64,000 nucleotides of DNA from an uncultured Oscillibacter sp. (GCA_910588175.1 CAJUQQ010000003.1:14631-78630), one strand, 5' to 3'; shown: positions 35,122 to 44,331, counted from the stretch's first letter. Notes: a model not told the origin generated them from the letters alone. Translations and numbers: made by a program.

Positions 35122-36639
35122 ATGAATAAAACACCGACTACTTTGATCATCATGGACGGCTTCGGCACCGGCGGCGGAGAGACGGGAAACGCCGTCCAAA
35201 CCGCCAGAACCCCCCGGCTGGACAGCTTTTTCCAGGAGTTCGCCCACACCACCCTCTCCGCTTCCGGACTGGATGTGGGTCTGCCCGGCGGGCAGATGGG
35301 CAACAGTGAGGTGGGGCACACCAACATCGGCGGCGGCCGGGTGGTCTTCCAAGACCTGCCCCGGATTACCCGGGCCATTGAGGACGGCAGCTTCTTCCAG
35401 AATCCCGCCTACCTCCACGCTATGGACGCCTGCATAGAGAAAGGATCCGCCCTGCACCTGTTCGGCCTGTTGTCCGACGGCGGCGTCCACTCCCACCTGA
35501 CCCACCTCTTTGCCCTTCTGAAAATGGCCAAGGACAAGGGACTCACCCGGGTCTATATCCACGCTTTCCTGGACGGGCGGGACGTGTCTCCCACCTCCGG
35601 CGCGGGCTTTGTAGCCCAGACCGCCGCCAAGTGCGAGGAAATCGGCGTGGGCAAAATCGCCACGGTGATGGGCCGTTATTACGCCATGGACCGGGACAAG
35701 CGCTGGGACCGGGTGGAGCAGGCTTACGACGCCATGGTCTACGGCGAGAGCCCCATCAACAACCCGGACCCTGTGGACGCGGTGAAAAAGTCCTATGAAA
35801 AGGGTGTCACCGACGAGTTTGTGGAGCCCGTCGTCTGCGACGCTGACGGCTCCATCTCCGACAACGACAGCGTCATTTTCTTCAACTTCCGCCCCGACCG
35901 GGCCCGGGAGATCACCCGCACTCTGGTGGACCCGGAGTTCGACGGCTTCACCCGGCAGTTCTTCCCCCTGACCTTTGTGTGCAACACGGAGTACGACGCC
36001 TCCATGCCCAATGTAGAGGTCGCTTTCCCCCGGGTGCTGGTGAACAATGGCCTGGGCGAGTACCTCAGCAAGATGGGCATGACTCAGCTTCGCATTGCCG
36101 AGACGGAGAAATACGCCCATGTGACCTTCTTCTTCAACGGCGGCAGCGAGACCGTCTTCCCCGGAGAAGACCGGGTGTTGGTTCCCTCCCCTAAGGTGGC
36201 GACCTACGACCTCCAGCCGGAGATGAGCGCTTTGGAGGTCTGCGAAAAGTGCGTGGAGCGCATTGAGTCCGGGAACTATGACGTGATCATCCTGAACTTC
36301 GCCAATTGCGACATGGTGGGGCATACCGGCATATTCGACGCCGCGGTGAAAGCTGTGGAAACGGTAGATACCTGCGTAGGCAAGGTGGTGGACGCCACAT
36401 TGAAAATGGGCGGCATTGCCATGATTACCGCCGACCACGGAAACGCCGAGCAAATGGTAGAACCCGACGGCAGCCCCATGACCGCCCACACCACCAACCC
36501 TGTGCCTTTTATACTTTGCGGCGCTGGGTCCGAACTGCGGAGCGACGGACGGCTGGCGGATATCGCGCCGACCATGCTGGATGTTATGGGTTTGGCCTGC
36601 CCGCCGGAGATGGACGGGAAAACCCTGATCGTACAATAA
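35122..36639 (+). CDS. gpmI: 2,3-bisphosphoglycerate-independent phosphoglycerate mutase
   Basis: This 505-aa Mn-dependent mutase of the alkaline-phosphatase superfamily has LIIMDGFGTGGGETGNAV with the first metal Asp, the catalytic Ser in GGQMGNSEVGHTNIG, LDGRDVSPTSG, FNFRPDRARE, and metal ligands in NFANCDMVGHTG and ITADHGNAEQM. The gpmI branch is consistent with length. CTAAAGGAG precedes the ATG. Last of the glycolytic row. Confidence 0.98.
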   Translation: MNKTPTTLIIMDGFGTGGGETGNAVQTARTPRLDSFFQEFAHTTLSASGLDVGLPGGQMGNSEVGHTNIGGGRVVFQDLPRITRAIEDGSFFQNPAYLHAMDACIEKGSALHLFGLLSDGGVHSHLTHLFALLKMAKDKGLTRVYIHAFLDGRDVSPTSGAGFVAQTAAKCEEIGVGKIATVMGRYYAMDRDKRWDRVEQAYDAMVYGESPINNPDPVDAVKKSYEKGVTDEFVEPVVCDADGSISDNDSVIFFNFRPDRAREITRTLVDPEFDGFTRQFFPLTFVCNTEYDASMPNVEVAFPRVLVNNGLGEYLSKMGMTQLRIAETEKYAHVTFFFNGGSETVFPGEDRVLVPSPKVATYDLQPEMSALEVCEKCVERIESGNYDVIILNFANCDMVGHTGIFDAAVKAVETVDTCVGKVVDATLKMGGIAMITADHGNAEQMVEPDGSPMTAHTTNPVPFILCGAGSELRSDGRLADIAPTMLDVMGLACPPEMDGKTLIVQ

Positions 36640-36654
36640 GCGAACGGCATACAA

Positions 36655-36680
36655 AAGAGCCGCCCGGATGGGCGGCTCTT
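36655..36680. terminator. Bidirectional terminator between gpmI and engB
   Basis: An 11-bp stem AAGAGCCGCCC-GGAT-GGGCGGCTCTT is followed by CTTGTTT on plus; on minus the arm ends in TTTTG. It separates convergent genes. Confidence 0.88.
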
Positions 36681-36685
36681 CTTGT

Positions 36686-37273
36686 TTACTCTATAGCGGC
36701 GTTCAGGAGGCGAATCAACTCTTCCTTCCCCGTGCCTTTTTCTGCGGAGAACGGCAGAAGCACATCCTCCTCCCTCAGCTCCAGGGTCTCCCGAATCAGG
36801 GCCAGAGCCGGTTCAATCTGACTCTTTTTCAGCTTATCCAGCTTATTTGCCACCACGATTTCCGGACAGCCTGTCTCCCGGAACCAGCTGTGCATGGTCA
36901 AATCGTTGGCGGTGGGCTTGTGCCGGGCGTCTACGATCAAAACCCCCGCAGTGATGCGGGCCTCCTGGAAATAGCTCTCCATCAAGCGGCCCCAGCGTTC
37001 CTTCTCCGCCTTGGAGACCTTGGCGTACCCATAACCGGGCAGGTCCACCAGATAGGCCCGCCGGTCCACCAGGTAATAATTTACCTGGGTGGTTTTTCCG
37101 GGAGAGGAGCCCACATAGGCCAGGTTTTTCCTGCCCAGCAGACGGTTGATCACCGAGGACTTCCCCACGTTGGACCGGCCCGCAAAGGCAAACTGGGGCA
37201 GACCGTCCCAGAAAAACTGCTCCTTACTTCCGGCGGAGCGGATGAATTCCGCCTTTCCAAAATTGATGGGCAT
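36686..37273 (-). CDS. engB: Ribosome biogenesis GTPase EngB/YsxC
   Basis: This 195-aa TrmE-Era-EngA-type GTPase helps late 50S assembly. G motifs are FAGRSNVGKSSVINRLLG (G1), TTQVNYY (G2), VDLPGYGYAKVSKAEKE (G3), NKLDKL (G4) and FSAEKGTG (G5). It is last of the tig-clpP-clpX-lon-engB row, 10 nt after lon. Confidence 0.97.
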   Translation of the reverse strand: MPINFGKAEFIRSAGSKEQFFWDGLPQFAFAGRSNVGKSSVINRLLGRKNLAYVGSSPGKTTQVNYYLVDRRAYLVDLPGYGYAKVSKAEKERWGRLMESYFQEARITAGVLIVDARHKPTANDLTMHSWFRETGCPEIVVANKLDKLKKSQIEPALALIRETLELREEDVLLPFSAEKGTGKEELIRLLNAAIE

Positions 37274-37283
37274 AGGGCCTCCT

Positions 37284-39686
37284 TCACTGCCGCAGGACGG
37301 CTTCCGTCTTTTCCCGGGTCATGGGCGTAAACAGGGGCTCCGCCGTCTCCTCCCGGACCGCTTCCGGCTGGGGAACCAGCGCCGCGGCAAAAACCTGATC
37401 GATGGTCTCCACCGGGATGAATTTCAGCGCCGCTCGGACCGTTTGGTCGATCTCCTCCAGGTCCCGGACGTTGTCCTTGGGAATCAGCACCGTGCCGATG
37501 CCGCTGCGCAGGGCGGCCATCGTCTTTTCCTTCAGTCCGCCGATGGCCAGCACCCGGCCCCGAATGGTCACTTCTCCCGTCATGGCGAGACCCGCCTGAA
37601 TCTTCCGGTCCGTCAGGGCGGAAAGCATGGCCGTGGTAACGGCAATGCCGGCCGAGGGACCGTCCTTGGGCACCGCCCCTTCGGGGAAGTGAACGTGAAT
37701 ATCCTTGTTCTTGTAGAATTCCGCCTCTACTCCCAGGACCTCCGCCCGGCTGCGGATACAGCTAAGCGCCGCCTGAGCGGACTCCTTCATCACGTCGCCC
37801 AGGTTTCCGGTAAGCTCCAGCTTTCCGGTGCCTTCGCAGACGACGGCCTCGACCTCCAGAATCTCGCCGCCGGTCTCCGTCCAGGCCAGTCCGTTGACCA
37901 CGCCAACCTCCTCCCGCTCCGTGTGGAGGGCGGGGGGATAGGGCTGGCAGTCCAGAAATTTCGGGAGGTCCTCCTCCGTCACCTGGACCCGCTTTACCTC
38001 GCCGGAGACCAGCTTCATGTCTGTTTTCCGGCACAGGGCCGCGATCCGGCGCTCCAGCAGGCGGACGCCGGACTCCCGGGTGTAATCCCGGATAATGGCC
38101 CGGAACACGTCGTCAGAGACCTTGAGGGTGGATTTTTTCAATCCATGCTCCGACAGCTGCTTGGGCAGCAGATGGCGGCGGGCGATTTCCACCTTCTCCT
38201 CGTCGGTATAGCTGGTGAGGCGGATAACCTCCATCCGGTCCAGCAAGGGCTGGGGAATGGTATCCGTGGTATTGGCCGTGGTGACAAACATCACCCGGCT
38301 CAAATCCACGGGAATTTCCATGTAGTGATCTCGGAAGGCGTGGTTCTGCTCGCTGTCCAAAACCTCCAGAAGGGCGGAGGCCGGGTCTCCCCGGTAGTCG
38401 CTCCCCAGCTTGTCGATCTCGTCCAGCAACAGCAGCGGATTCATGGATCCGCCCCGGATGATGGCGTCGATCACCCGGCCAGGCATGGAACCGATGTAGG
38501 TTCTCCGATGTCCCCGGATATCCGCCTCGTCCCGGACGCCACCCAGGGAGAGACGGGCCAGCTTCCGGTTCAGCGCCTTGGCGACGCTGATGGCGATGGA
38601 GGTCTTCCCCACTCCCGGCGGGCCTACCAGGCAAAGAATCTGCCCCTTGCCCTTCGGGTTCATCTGCCGGACGGCGATGGTCTCCAGAATCCGCTCCTTC
38701 ACCTTCTCCAGGCCGAAGTGCTCCTTTTCCAGCACCTTCCGGGCGGCATCCACACTGACCCGTTCCCGGGTTTCCGTGTTCCAGGGCATCTCCAGGCACA
38801 CGTCCAGATAGTTGCGGATTACCGAGGCTTCGGCACTGCCATAAGGCTGGCGGGAGAGCTTTCCCGCCTCTTTCATCAGGTGCTTTTCCGCCTCCTCTTC
38901 CAGGTGCAGCTCCAGAATCCTCCGGCAGTAATCCTCAACCTCGTCCTCGTCGTCATCCTCCCCAAGCTCGTTTTGCAGTACCCGAATCTGGGTGCGGAGA
39001 ATCTGGTCCCGCTGCGTGCGGATCAGCTGGTCCCGGATCTTGCCCTCCATCTCGTGCTCAAAGCCCAGCACACTGCACTCCCGGGCCAGCAGGGCGTTCA
39101 GCTTCCGCAGACGGACGAAGGGGGCCAGCTCCTCCAAAATCTCCTGCTTATCCGTGTGACGCAGGGAAATATTCTGGGCAATAAAATCCGCCAGCCCCCC
39201 CACGTCCCGGCTGTCCATCACGGCGGCGGCAATCTCTTCCGGGACGCTGCCGGAGAGCTGGGCATATTCGCTGAACAGGCTCCATGTCTGACGGAGCAAA
39301 GCCTCCGCCCGGGGGCTTCGGGCCTCGGAGGGCGCTTCCTCCGGCAGCTCCTCCACATTGGCTTGGAGATAGGGCGAGGCCTGCCACAGCCGACGGAGCC
39401 GGGCCCTACGCTGCCCCTCCACCATGACCCGGGCGGAGCCGGAGGACAGGCGGAGGATTTGCCGGATATGAGAGACCGTACCAATCTGATACAGGTCCTT
39501 TTCCTCCGGCTGCTCCACGCCGATCTCCCGCTGGGTCACCAGAAAGATGTCCTGCTCCCCCTCCATGGCCCGCTCCAGGGCGGCAATAGAGATGGGACGC
39601 TCCACCTCAAAAGTCAGATTCATGTGGGGAAACACCGTCAGGCCCCGGAGGGCCAGAACGGGCATATTCATCGTAGTCGGTTCCAT
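37284..39686 (-). CDS. lon: Endopeptidase La (Lon)
   Basis: This 800-aa ATP-dependent protease degrades misfolded and regulatory proteins. The N-terminal LON domain starts at LALRGLTVFPHMNL. The AAA+ module has Walker A VGPPGVGKTSIAISVAKAL and Walker B LLLLDEIDKLG. The protease domain has catalytic Ser in PKDGPSAGIAV and Lys in IGGLKEKTMAAL. Length is typical. It follows clpX across a 136-bp gap containing a strong hairpin. Confidence 0.98.
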   Translation of the reverse strand: MEPTTMNMPVLALRGLTVFPHMNLTFEVERPISIAALERAMEGEQDIFLVTQREIGVEQPEEKDLYQIGTVSHIRQILRLSSGSARVMVEGQRRARLRRLWQASPYLQANVEELPEEAPSEARSPRAEALLRQTWSLFSEYAQLSGSVPEEIAAAVMDSRDVGGLADFIAQNISLRHTDKQEILEELAPFVRLRKLNALLARECSVLGFEHEMEGKIRDQLIRTQRDQILRTQIRVLQNELGEDDDEDEVEDYCRRILELHLEEEAEKHLMKEAGKLSRQPYGSAEASVIRNYLDVCLEMPWNTETRERVSVDAARKVLEKEHFGLEKVKERILETIAVRQMNPKGKGQILCLVGPPGVGKTSIAISVAKALNRKLARLSLGGVRDEADIRGHRRTYIGSMPGRVIDAIIRGGSMNPLLLLDEIDKLGSDYRGDPASALLEVLDSEQNHAFRDHYMEIPVDLSRVMFVTTANTTDTIPQPLLDRMEVIRLTSYTDEEKVEIARRHLLPKQLSEHGLKKSTLKVSDDVFRAIIRDYTRESGVRLLERRIAALCRKTDMKLVSGEVKRVQVTEEDLPKFLDCQPYPPALHTEREEVGVVNGLAWTETGGEILEVEAVVCEGTGKLELTGNLGDVMKESAQAALSCIRSRAEVLGVEAEFYKNKDIHVHFPEGAVPKDGPSAGIAVTTAMLSALTDRKIQAGLAMTGEVTIRGRVLAIGGLKEKTMAALRSGIGTVLIPKDNVRDLEEIDQTVRAALKFIPVETIDQVFAAALVPQPEAVREETAEPLFTPMTREKTEAVLRQ

Positions 39687-39753
39687 AGCGCGTCACGCTC
39701 CTTTCCATGGGCTGGGAAATAGTGGTAAGGAATGGAATTCAGCCCCACAACCC

Positions 39754-39784
39754 GAGAGGAAGGGACGTTTGGTCCCTTCCTCTC
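39754..39784. other. Intercistronic hairpin between clpX and lon
   Basis: A perfect 13-bp stem GAGAGGAAGGGAC / GTCCCTTCCTCTC with loop GTTTG has no T-run after it on the minus strand. It may protect the clpX 3' end or mark a processing point. Confidence 0.6.
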
Positions 39785-39822
39785 ATCATGCCATCCGGCC
39801 CAGGACCGGATTTCTTTAAACA

Positions 39823-41127
39823 TCAAGACGCGGACTTGGGCGGGCGGGCTTTCCCGCTTTTGCTGGGGTTCAGCTTCACGGAGTAGTTCACCTTTTCCGG
39901 GTCGCGGGTCAAAATGGGCTGCCCCGTTCCATCCACACAGTCCTTGGTGATGACCGCCTTGATAATGGTGGGGTCCGAGGGAATGTCATACATGATCTGC
40001 GTCAGCATCCCCTCCATTACGGCCCGGAGACCCCGGGCGCCGATGTTTCGCTCAATGGCCTTGCCGGCAATGGCGTCCAGCGCCTCCAGCTCAAACTCCA
40101 GCTCCACCTCGTCATAGCCCAGCAGCTTTTTATACTGCTTCACCAGGGCGTTTTTAGGCTCCTGAAGGATGCGGACCAGGTCCTCCCGGCGGAGGCCGTT
40201 CAGCGGCGCGATCACCGGCAGACGGCCCACCAGCTCGGGAATGATGCCGTATTTCAGGATGTCGTGGGGCTGGACCTCGTGGAGGATCTTGCTCAGATCC
40301 TTTTCCTTCTTTCCCTGGACATTGGCGCCGAAACCGATGCTCTTTTGGTCCAGGCGTTTTTCAATGATCTTCTCCAGCCCGTCGAAAGCGCCGCCGCAGA
40401 TGAACAAAATGTTCTTCGTGTTCATCTGGATGAACTCCTGATGGGGATGCTTCCGTCCTCCCTGAGGCGGCACGTTGGCCACGGTTCCCTCCACGATTTT
40501 CAGCAACGCCTGCTGCACGCCCTCGCCGGAGACATCCCGTGTGATGGAGGTGTTTTCGCTTTTCCGGGCGATCTTGTCGATCTCGTCTACATAAATGATG
40601 CCGTGCTCAGCCCGCTCCACGTCGAAGTCCGCCGCCTGGAGCAGACGCAGGAGAATGTTCTCCACGTCGTCGCCTACATAGCCCGCCTCGGTGAGGGTCG
40701 TGGCGTCCGCGATGGCAAAGGGCACCTTTAAAATCTTGGCCAAGGTCTGGGCGAACAGGGTCTTGCCGGAGCCGGTAGGTCCCAGCATCAGGATGTTGCT
40801 CTTCTGGAGCTCCACGTCCTCGTCGCCGCCGAAAAAGATACGCTTATAGTGGTTGTACACCGCCACGGCCAGGGAGATCTTCGCCTCGTCCTGACCGATG
40901 ACATATTGGTCCAGCACATCCCGGATTTCCCGGGGCGTAGGCAGCTGGTCCGGCAGGTCCTCCATCGCCGGAGCGTCCGGTTCAAAGCCGTCGTTCAGGA
41001 TGCTCATGCACAGATGGACGCACTCGTCGCAGATGCGCACGCCGGGCCCCTGTATCATGCGGTGAATCTGCTGCTCGTGCTTGCCGCAGAAGGAACACCG
41101 CAGAGTTTTCTTGCCGTCGTCGTTCAT
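39823..41127 (-). CDS. clpX: ATP-dependent Clp protease ATP-binding subunit ClpX
   Basis: This 434-aa unfoldase delivers substrates to ClpP. The N-terminal zinc domain has CSFCGKHEQQ and CDECVHLC. The AAA+ core has Walker A LGPTGSGKTLFAQTLAK, Walker B IIYVDEIDKIAR and the pore loop GYVGDD. The ClpP-binding loop region (~270) is present. It follows clpP by 40 nt. The C-terminal ~20 residues are basic (NPSKSGKARPPK). Confidence 0.98.
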   Translation of the reverse strand: MNDDGKKTLRCSFCGKHEQQIHRMIQGPGVRICDECVHLCMSILNDGFEPDAPAMEDLPDQLPTPREIRDVLDQYVIGQDEAKISLAVAVYNHYKRIFFGGDEDVELQKSNILMLGPTGSGKTLFAQTLAKILKVPFAIADATTLTEAGYVGDDVENILLRLLQAADFDVERAEHGIIYVDEIDKIARKSENTSITRDVSGEGVQQALLKIVEGTVANVPPQGGRKHPHQEFIQMNTKNILFICGGAFDGLEKIIEKRLDQKSIGFGANVQGKKEKDLSKILHEVQPHDILKYGIIPELVGRLPVIAPLNGLRREDLVRILQEPKNALVKQYKKLLGYDEVELEFELEALDAIAGKAIERNIGARGLRAVMEGMLTQIMYDIPSDPTIIKAVITKDCVDGTGQPILTRDPEKVNYSVKLNPSKSGKARPPKSAS

Positions 41128-41167
41128 GGTTTCTACCTCAGTTCTCTATAAGAGGATGGGCCCTTCT

Positions 41168-41764
41168 TTACGCCTTGTCCTCTTCCTTATTGACCAGAAT
41201 CTTGTCGATCAGGCCGAACTCCTTGGCCTCCTCGGCGCTCATGAAATTATCCCGCTCGCAAGCGTCCGTGACCTCCTCAATCGACCGACCGGTGTTCCCC
41301 GCCAAAATGCGGTTCATCCGCTTCTTGATGGTTTCCAGGCGCTTGAGATGGATGGCCATATCGGTAATCTGGCCCTGGGTGCCGGCGGAGGGCTGGTGAA
41401 TCATGATTTCCGCGTTGGGCAGAGCGATGCGCTTGCCCTTGGCGCCGGCGGAGAGCAGGAAAGCGCCCATGCTGGCCGCCATACCCACGCAGATAGTGGA
41501 CACGTCGCATTTGACATACTGCATGGTGTCGTAGATGGCCATTCCGTCGGTGACGGAACCGCCGGGGCTGTTGATATACAGCTGAATGTCCTTGTCGGGG
41601 TCCTGGGCCTCCAGATATAGAAGCTGGGCCACGATCAGGCTGGCTGTGGTGGCGTTGACCTCCTCCCCCAGAAAGACGATCCGGTCGTTCAGCAACCGGG
41701 AGAAAATATCATAGGACCGTTCGCCCCGGTTGGTCTGCTCTACTACGTAGGGAACTAAACTCAA
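41168..41764 (-). CDS. clpP: ATP-dependent Clp protease proteolytic subunit ClpP (TTG start)
   Basis: This 198-aa serine protease forms the ClpP barrel. SLVPYVVEQTNRGERSYDIF is the canonical N-terminus, the catalytic Ser is in GMAASMGAFLL, the His in MIHQPSAGTQGQ and the Asp near the C-terminal third. GGAGG lies 8 nt before a TTG at 41764 that gives the normal ClpP start; a GTG/ATG reading from 41857 adds 31 unrelated residues over the leader. A 150-bp MITE-like element lies ~60 bp upstream. Confidence 0.96.
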   Translation of the reverse strand: MSLVPYVVEQTNRGERSYDIFSRLLNDRIVFLGEEVNATTASLIVAQLLYLEAQDPDKDIQLYINSPGGSVTDGMAIYDTMQYVKCDVSTICVGMAASMGAFLLSAGAKGKRIALPNAEIMIHQPSAGTQGQITDMAIHLKRLETIKKRMNRILAGNTGRSIEEVTDACERDNFMSAEEAKEFGLIDKILVNKEEDKA

Positions 41765-41824
41765 TTTGAAAACCTCCAGTCTTTTGTGGACGCCCTTCCC
41801 GCCGGACAAAACCCTTCCGGCGGT

Positions 41825-41978
41825 TAGGCCCTGTTTGAAAACGATCAAAACGCCCAAACAGCGGCTCTCGTTCCGCCGCTCCGCGTAAACATTCCCTGCC
41901 GGGCGGCAGCCCGGGAAAATTTGCTATGGCAAAAAACGCTCGCCGTTGGGTACTCCGTCAATTTTCAAACAAGGCCTA
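41825..41978. mobile_element. MITE-like element with TA duplication upstream of clpP
   Basis: A 150-bp non-coding element (41827-41976) is bounded by inverted repeats GGCCCTGTTTGAAAA and, on the other strand from 41976, GGCCTTGTTTGAAAA: 14 of 15 positions match. It is flanked on both sides by TA (41825-41826, 41977-41978), as expected of a 2-bp target duplication from IS630/mariner- or some IS5-group elements. The interior has a CCGGGC-GGCA-GCCCGG hairpin. There is no transposase ORF. Confidence 0.65.
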
Positions 41979-41990
41979 GGCCCATATAAC

Positions 41991-42027
41991 CATTTTCACA
42001 TGATACCACAGGCATCATGTGAAAATG
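41991..42027. other. 14-bp inverted repeat between tig and clpP
   Basis: CATTTTCACATGAT / ATCATGTGAAAATG with a 9-nt loop lies just past the tig stop. The T-rich arm comes first on either strand, opposite to a standard terminator, so it may be an operator or an mRNA-stabilising hairpin. Confidence 0.55.
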
Positions 42028-42062
42028 TGTCGAATCTGTGAACCCGCAAGTAAAGATTCGTC

Positions 42063-43520
42063 TTATTCGGCGTCCTTCGGCTCCTCGGTCTTTTTCTTGC
42101 GGGGCTTCCGGGCGGGCTTTTTCTCCTCGGCGGGAGCTTCCTCCCCCTCAGCGGGGGCCTCGGTCTTCTTCTTGCGGGGCTTCCGGGCGGGCTTCTTCTC
42201 CCCGGCGGATTCCTCCGCAGGCGCTTCCGCGGGCTTCTCCTCCGGCTTGGTGGCGGTGGCGCTCTCCACCACCACGTCAATGGCCCGGCGGCTGCAAATC
42301 TGATCCTTCACCTGGTCGGCCTGGATGTACTTTTTCACCATCTCCAGGTCCATGCCGAACTGCTCCGCCAGCTTCTTGTACTCCGCTTCCACGTCCTCGT
42401 CGCCGGCCTCAATGTTTTCGGCCTTGATAATGGCCATAACGGCCAGATCCATTTTTACCTGACGCAGGGCGGGCTCTTTAGCGTCCTCCAGCAGCTTGGA
42501 CTCCTGGATGCCGGTCATCTGGAGATACTGGTCATAGGGAATTCCCTGCTGGGCGATCTGGGTGCGGAAGTTCTCCACGAACTGCCGGGCCTGACCCTCC
42601 ACCATGGCGTCGGGGATATCGGCGGTGATGCCCTGGGCCACCTGCTCCATCAGCGCGTCCTCAAAGCCGCGCTGGACATCCTTTTCCCGGTCCTCTCGGA
42701 TCTGCTTCTCCAAATCCGCCTTCAGCTCGTCCAGGGTGTCGAACTCGCTGACATCCTTGGCGAACTCGTCGTCCAGGGCGGGGACCTCCTTCTCCTTCAC
42801 CTCCTGGCACTTGACCTTGAAGACCACAGCCTTTCCGGCAAGCTCCGCGTGGTAATCCTCGGGGAAGGTGATATCAATGTCCTTCTCGTCTCCGGCTTTC
42901 ATGCCGGCGACCTGCTCTTCAAAGCCGGGGACAAAGCTGTGAGACCCCAGCTCCAGACTGTGATTGGTCCCCTTGCCTCCGTCAAAGGGCTTGCCATCCA
43001 GGAAGCCCTCGAAATCAATGACGGCGGTGTCGCCCTCCTTGGCCTCCCGCTCCACGGACACCAGACGGGTGTTCCGGTCGGTGAGGCTCTGGAGGCGGCG
43101 GTCCACATCCTCGGCGGTGACCTGAACCTCCTCCTTGGGAGCGGACAGGCCCTTATACTGGCCCAGGGTGACCTCGGGATACACGGGCGCGACAGCCTTG
43201 AAGGTAAAGCCCTGCCGGGTGCACTCGCCCACCAGCTCCACAGACGGGTAGCCCACTACGTTGAGCTCCTTCTCCTTCACGGCGGCCTCATAGGCGTCGG
43301 GGAAGGCGATATTAATCGCCTCGTCGAAAAACACCTCCGCGCCGTACATGCCCTCAATGATCTTCCGGGGGGCCTTGCCGGGACGGAAACCGGGGACGTT
43401 GATCTTTCCCCGCATCTTCCGGTACGCCTTTTCCATGGCGGCCTCGAATTCCTTGGCCTCCACCTCGATGGTCAACGCGACCTGGCTCTTTTCGATCTTT
43501 TCGCAGCTCTTCACACTCAT
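42063..43520 (-). CDS. tig: Trigger factor with a duplicated basic C-terminal tail
   Basis: This 485-aa ribosome-associated chaperone has the ribosome-binding N-domain (GFRPGKAPRKIIEGMYG, residues ~38-54), the FKBP-type isomerase domain (DTAVIDFEGFLDGKPFDGG, ~165-183) and the helical C-domain. After ~430 residues comes an unusual ~50-residue Lys/Pro/Glu tail with two copies of EKKPARKPRKKKTE separated by an acidic linker. The ATG at 43520 follows GGAGG. It heads the tig-clpP-clpX-lon-engB row. Confidence 0.96.
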   Translation of the reverse strand: MSVKSCEKIEKSQVALTIEVEAKEFEAAMEKAYRKMRGKINVPGFRPGKAPRKIIEGMYGAEVFFDEAINIAFPDAYEAAVKEKELNVVGYPSVELVGECTRQGFTFKAVAPVYPEVTLGQYKGLSAPKEEVQVTAEDVDRRLQSLTDRNTRLVSVEREAKEGDTAVIDFEGFLDGKPFDGGKGTNHSLELGSHSFVPGFEEQVAGMKAGDEKDIDITFPEDYHAELAGKAVVFKVKCQEVKEKEVPALDDEFAKDVSEFDTLDELKADLEKQIREDREKDVQRGFEDALMEQVAQGITADIPDAMVEGQARQFVENFRTQIAQQGIPYDQYLQMTGIQESKLLEDAKEPALRQVKMDLAVMAIIKAENIEAGDEDVEAEYKKLAEQFGMDLEMVKKYIQADQVKDQICSRRAIDVVVESATATKPEEKPAEAPAEESAGEKKPARKPRKKKTEAPAEGEEAPAEEKKPARKPRKKKTEEPKDAE

Positions 43521-43589
43521 GTTTGTTTTCCTCCGTTCATTCCCGGTCCTTTCGCGCCTCTCCAAAAGAGCTGACCGGGACAAGATAGT

Positions 43590-43618
43590 ATTCTATCAGA
43601 AAAAAATTGAAAATTCCA
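43590..43618 (-). promoter_or_regulatory. tig promoter
   Basis: On the minus strand TGGAAT (43618-43613), a 17-nt spacer and TAGAAT preceded by TGA (extended -10, 43595-43590) lie ~70 nt before the start. Confidence 0.6.
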
Positions 43619-43630
43619 GTCTTTTTTCCT

Positions 43631-44311
43631 TCAATCACAAATTTTTTTCGGGACAAAACCCAGATAGTCGGCGGAGATCAGGGAAAACTCCGTTTCTCCC
43701 CGCTTTCCCTCCAGCCTCCGGCGGATCGCGTAGCCGTGAAGGTGGCCGTAACAGCACATGGAAACGCGGTATTTTTCCAGAGTTCCCAGAATTTCCGGAC
43801 ACTCATAGCCCTGGTACAGAGGCGGGTAGTGGAGGAAGCACAAGATGGGCTTCTCCCCCGCCGCCTGGAGAGACGCCTCCAGCCGTCCCACCTCCCGGTT
43901 GAGAACCTTCACATTGTGGGCGTCCTCCTCTAAAAACCAGCCCCGGGTGCCGCAGACGGCGTAGTCCCCGTAGAGGACGCAGTTGTTATGGAGGATATCC
44001 AGCGTGTGGATGCCCTTCTCGTCAAAGAAGCGGTGGAGCTTGGCGGCGGTGGTCCACCAGTAGTCGTGGTTTCCCTTCACCAGGTACTTTTTGCAGGGAA
44101 ACTGATCCAGGAAGCGGAAATCCGCCTCCGCCTCCTCCAGGCTCATGCCCCAGGAGGTGTCCCCCGCCAGGACCAGCACATCCTCCGCCGTCAGGGCGAA
44201 GAGGCTTTCAGCAATGCGGTTTGTATAGTTCTCCCAGGCGGGGCCGAAGACCTCCATGGGCTTGTTGGCCGTCAGGGAGAGGTGCAGGTCCCCGATGGCG
44301 AAGAGGGCCAT
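43631..44311 (-). CDS. Calcineurin-like metallophosphoesterase
   Basis: This 226-aa protein has the full metal-ligand set: AIGDLHLSL, LAGDTSWGMS, LVKGNHDYWW, FLHYPPLYQ and YGHLHGYA. It belongs to a cytoplasmic Firmicutes family of predicted phosphohydrolases with unknown substrate. It lies 20 nt after the zinc-ribbon membrane gene and upstream of the tig promoter. Confidence 0.9.
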   Translation of the reverse strand: MALFAIGDLHLSLTANKPMEVFGPAWENYTNRIAESLFALTAEDVLVLAGDTSWGMSLEEAEADFRFLDQFPCKKYLVKGNHDYWWTTAAKLHRFFDEKGIHTLDILHNNCVLYGDYAVCGTRGWFLEEDAHNVKVLNREVGRLEASLQAAGEKPILCFLHYPPLYQGYECPEILGTLEKYRVSMCCYGHLHGYAIRRRLEGKRGETEFSLISADYLGFVPKKICD

Positions 44312-44331
44312 GACAGCTCCCCCCTTTCCGT

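Noticed and set aside
34198..36654. 818-codon open frame antisense to tpiA and gpmI
   Set aside because: Spans two certain glycolytic genes and their gap on the other strand; composition is an antisense shadow.
37146..39722. 858-codon open frame antisense to lon
   Set aside because: Same effect of GC-rich codon use; no ribosome-binding site or recognisable domain.
41991..42027. tig rho-independent terminator
   Set aside because: The T-rich arm is on the 5' side and no T-run follows on the transcribed strand.
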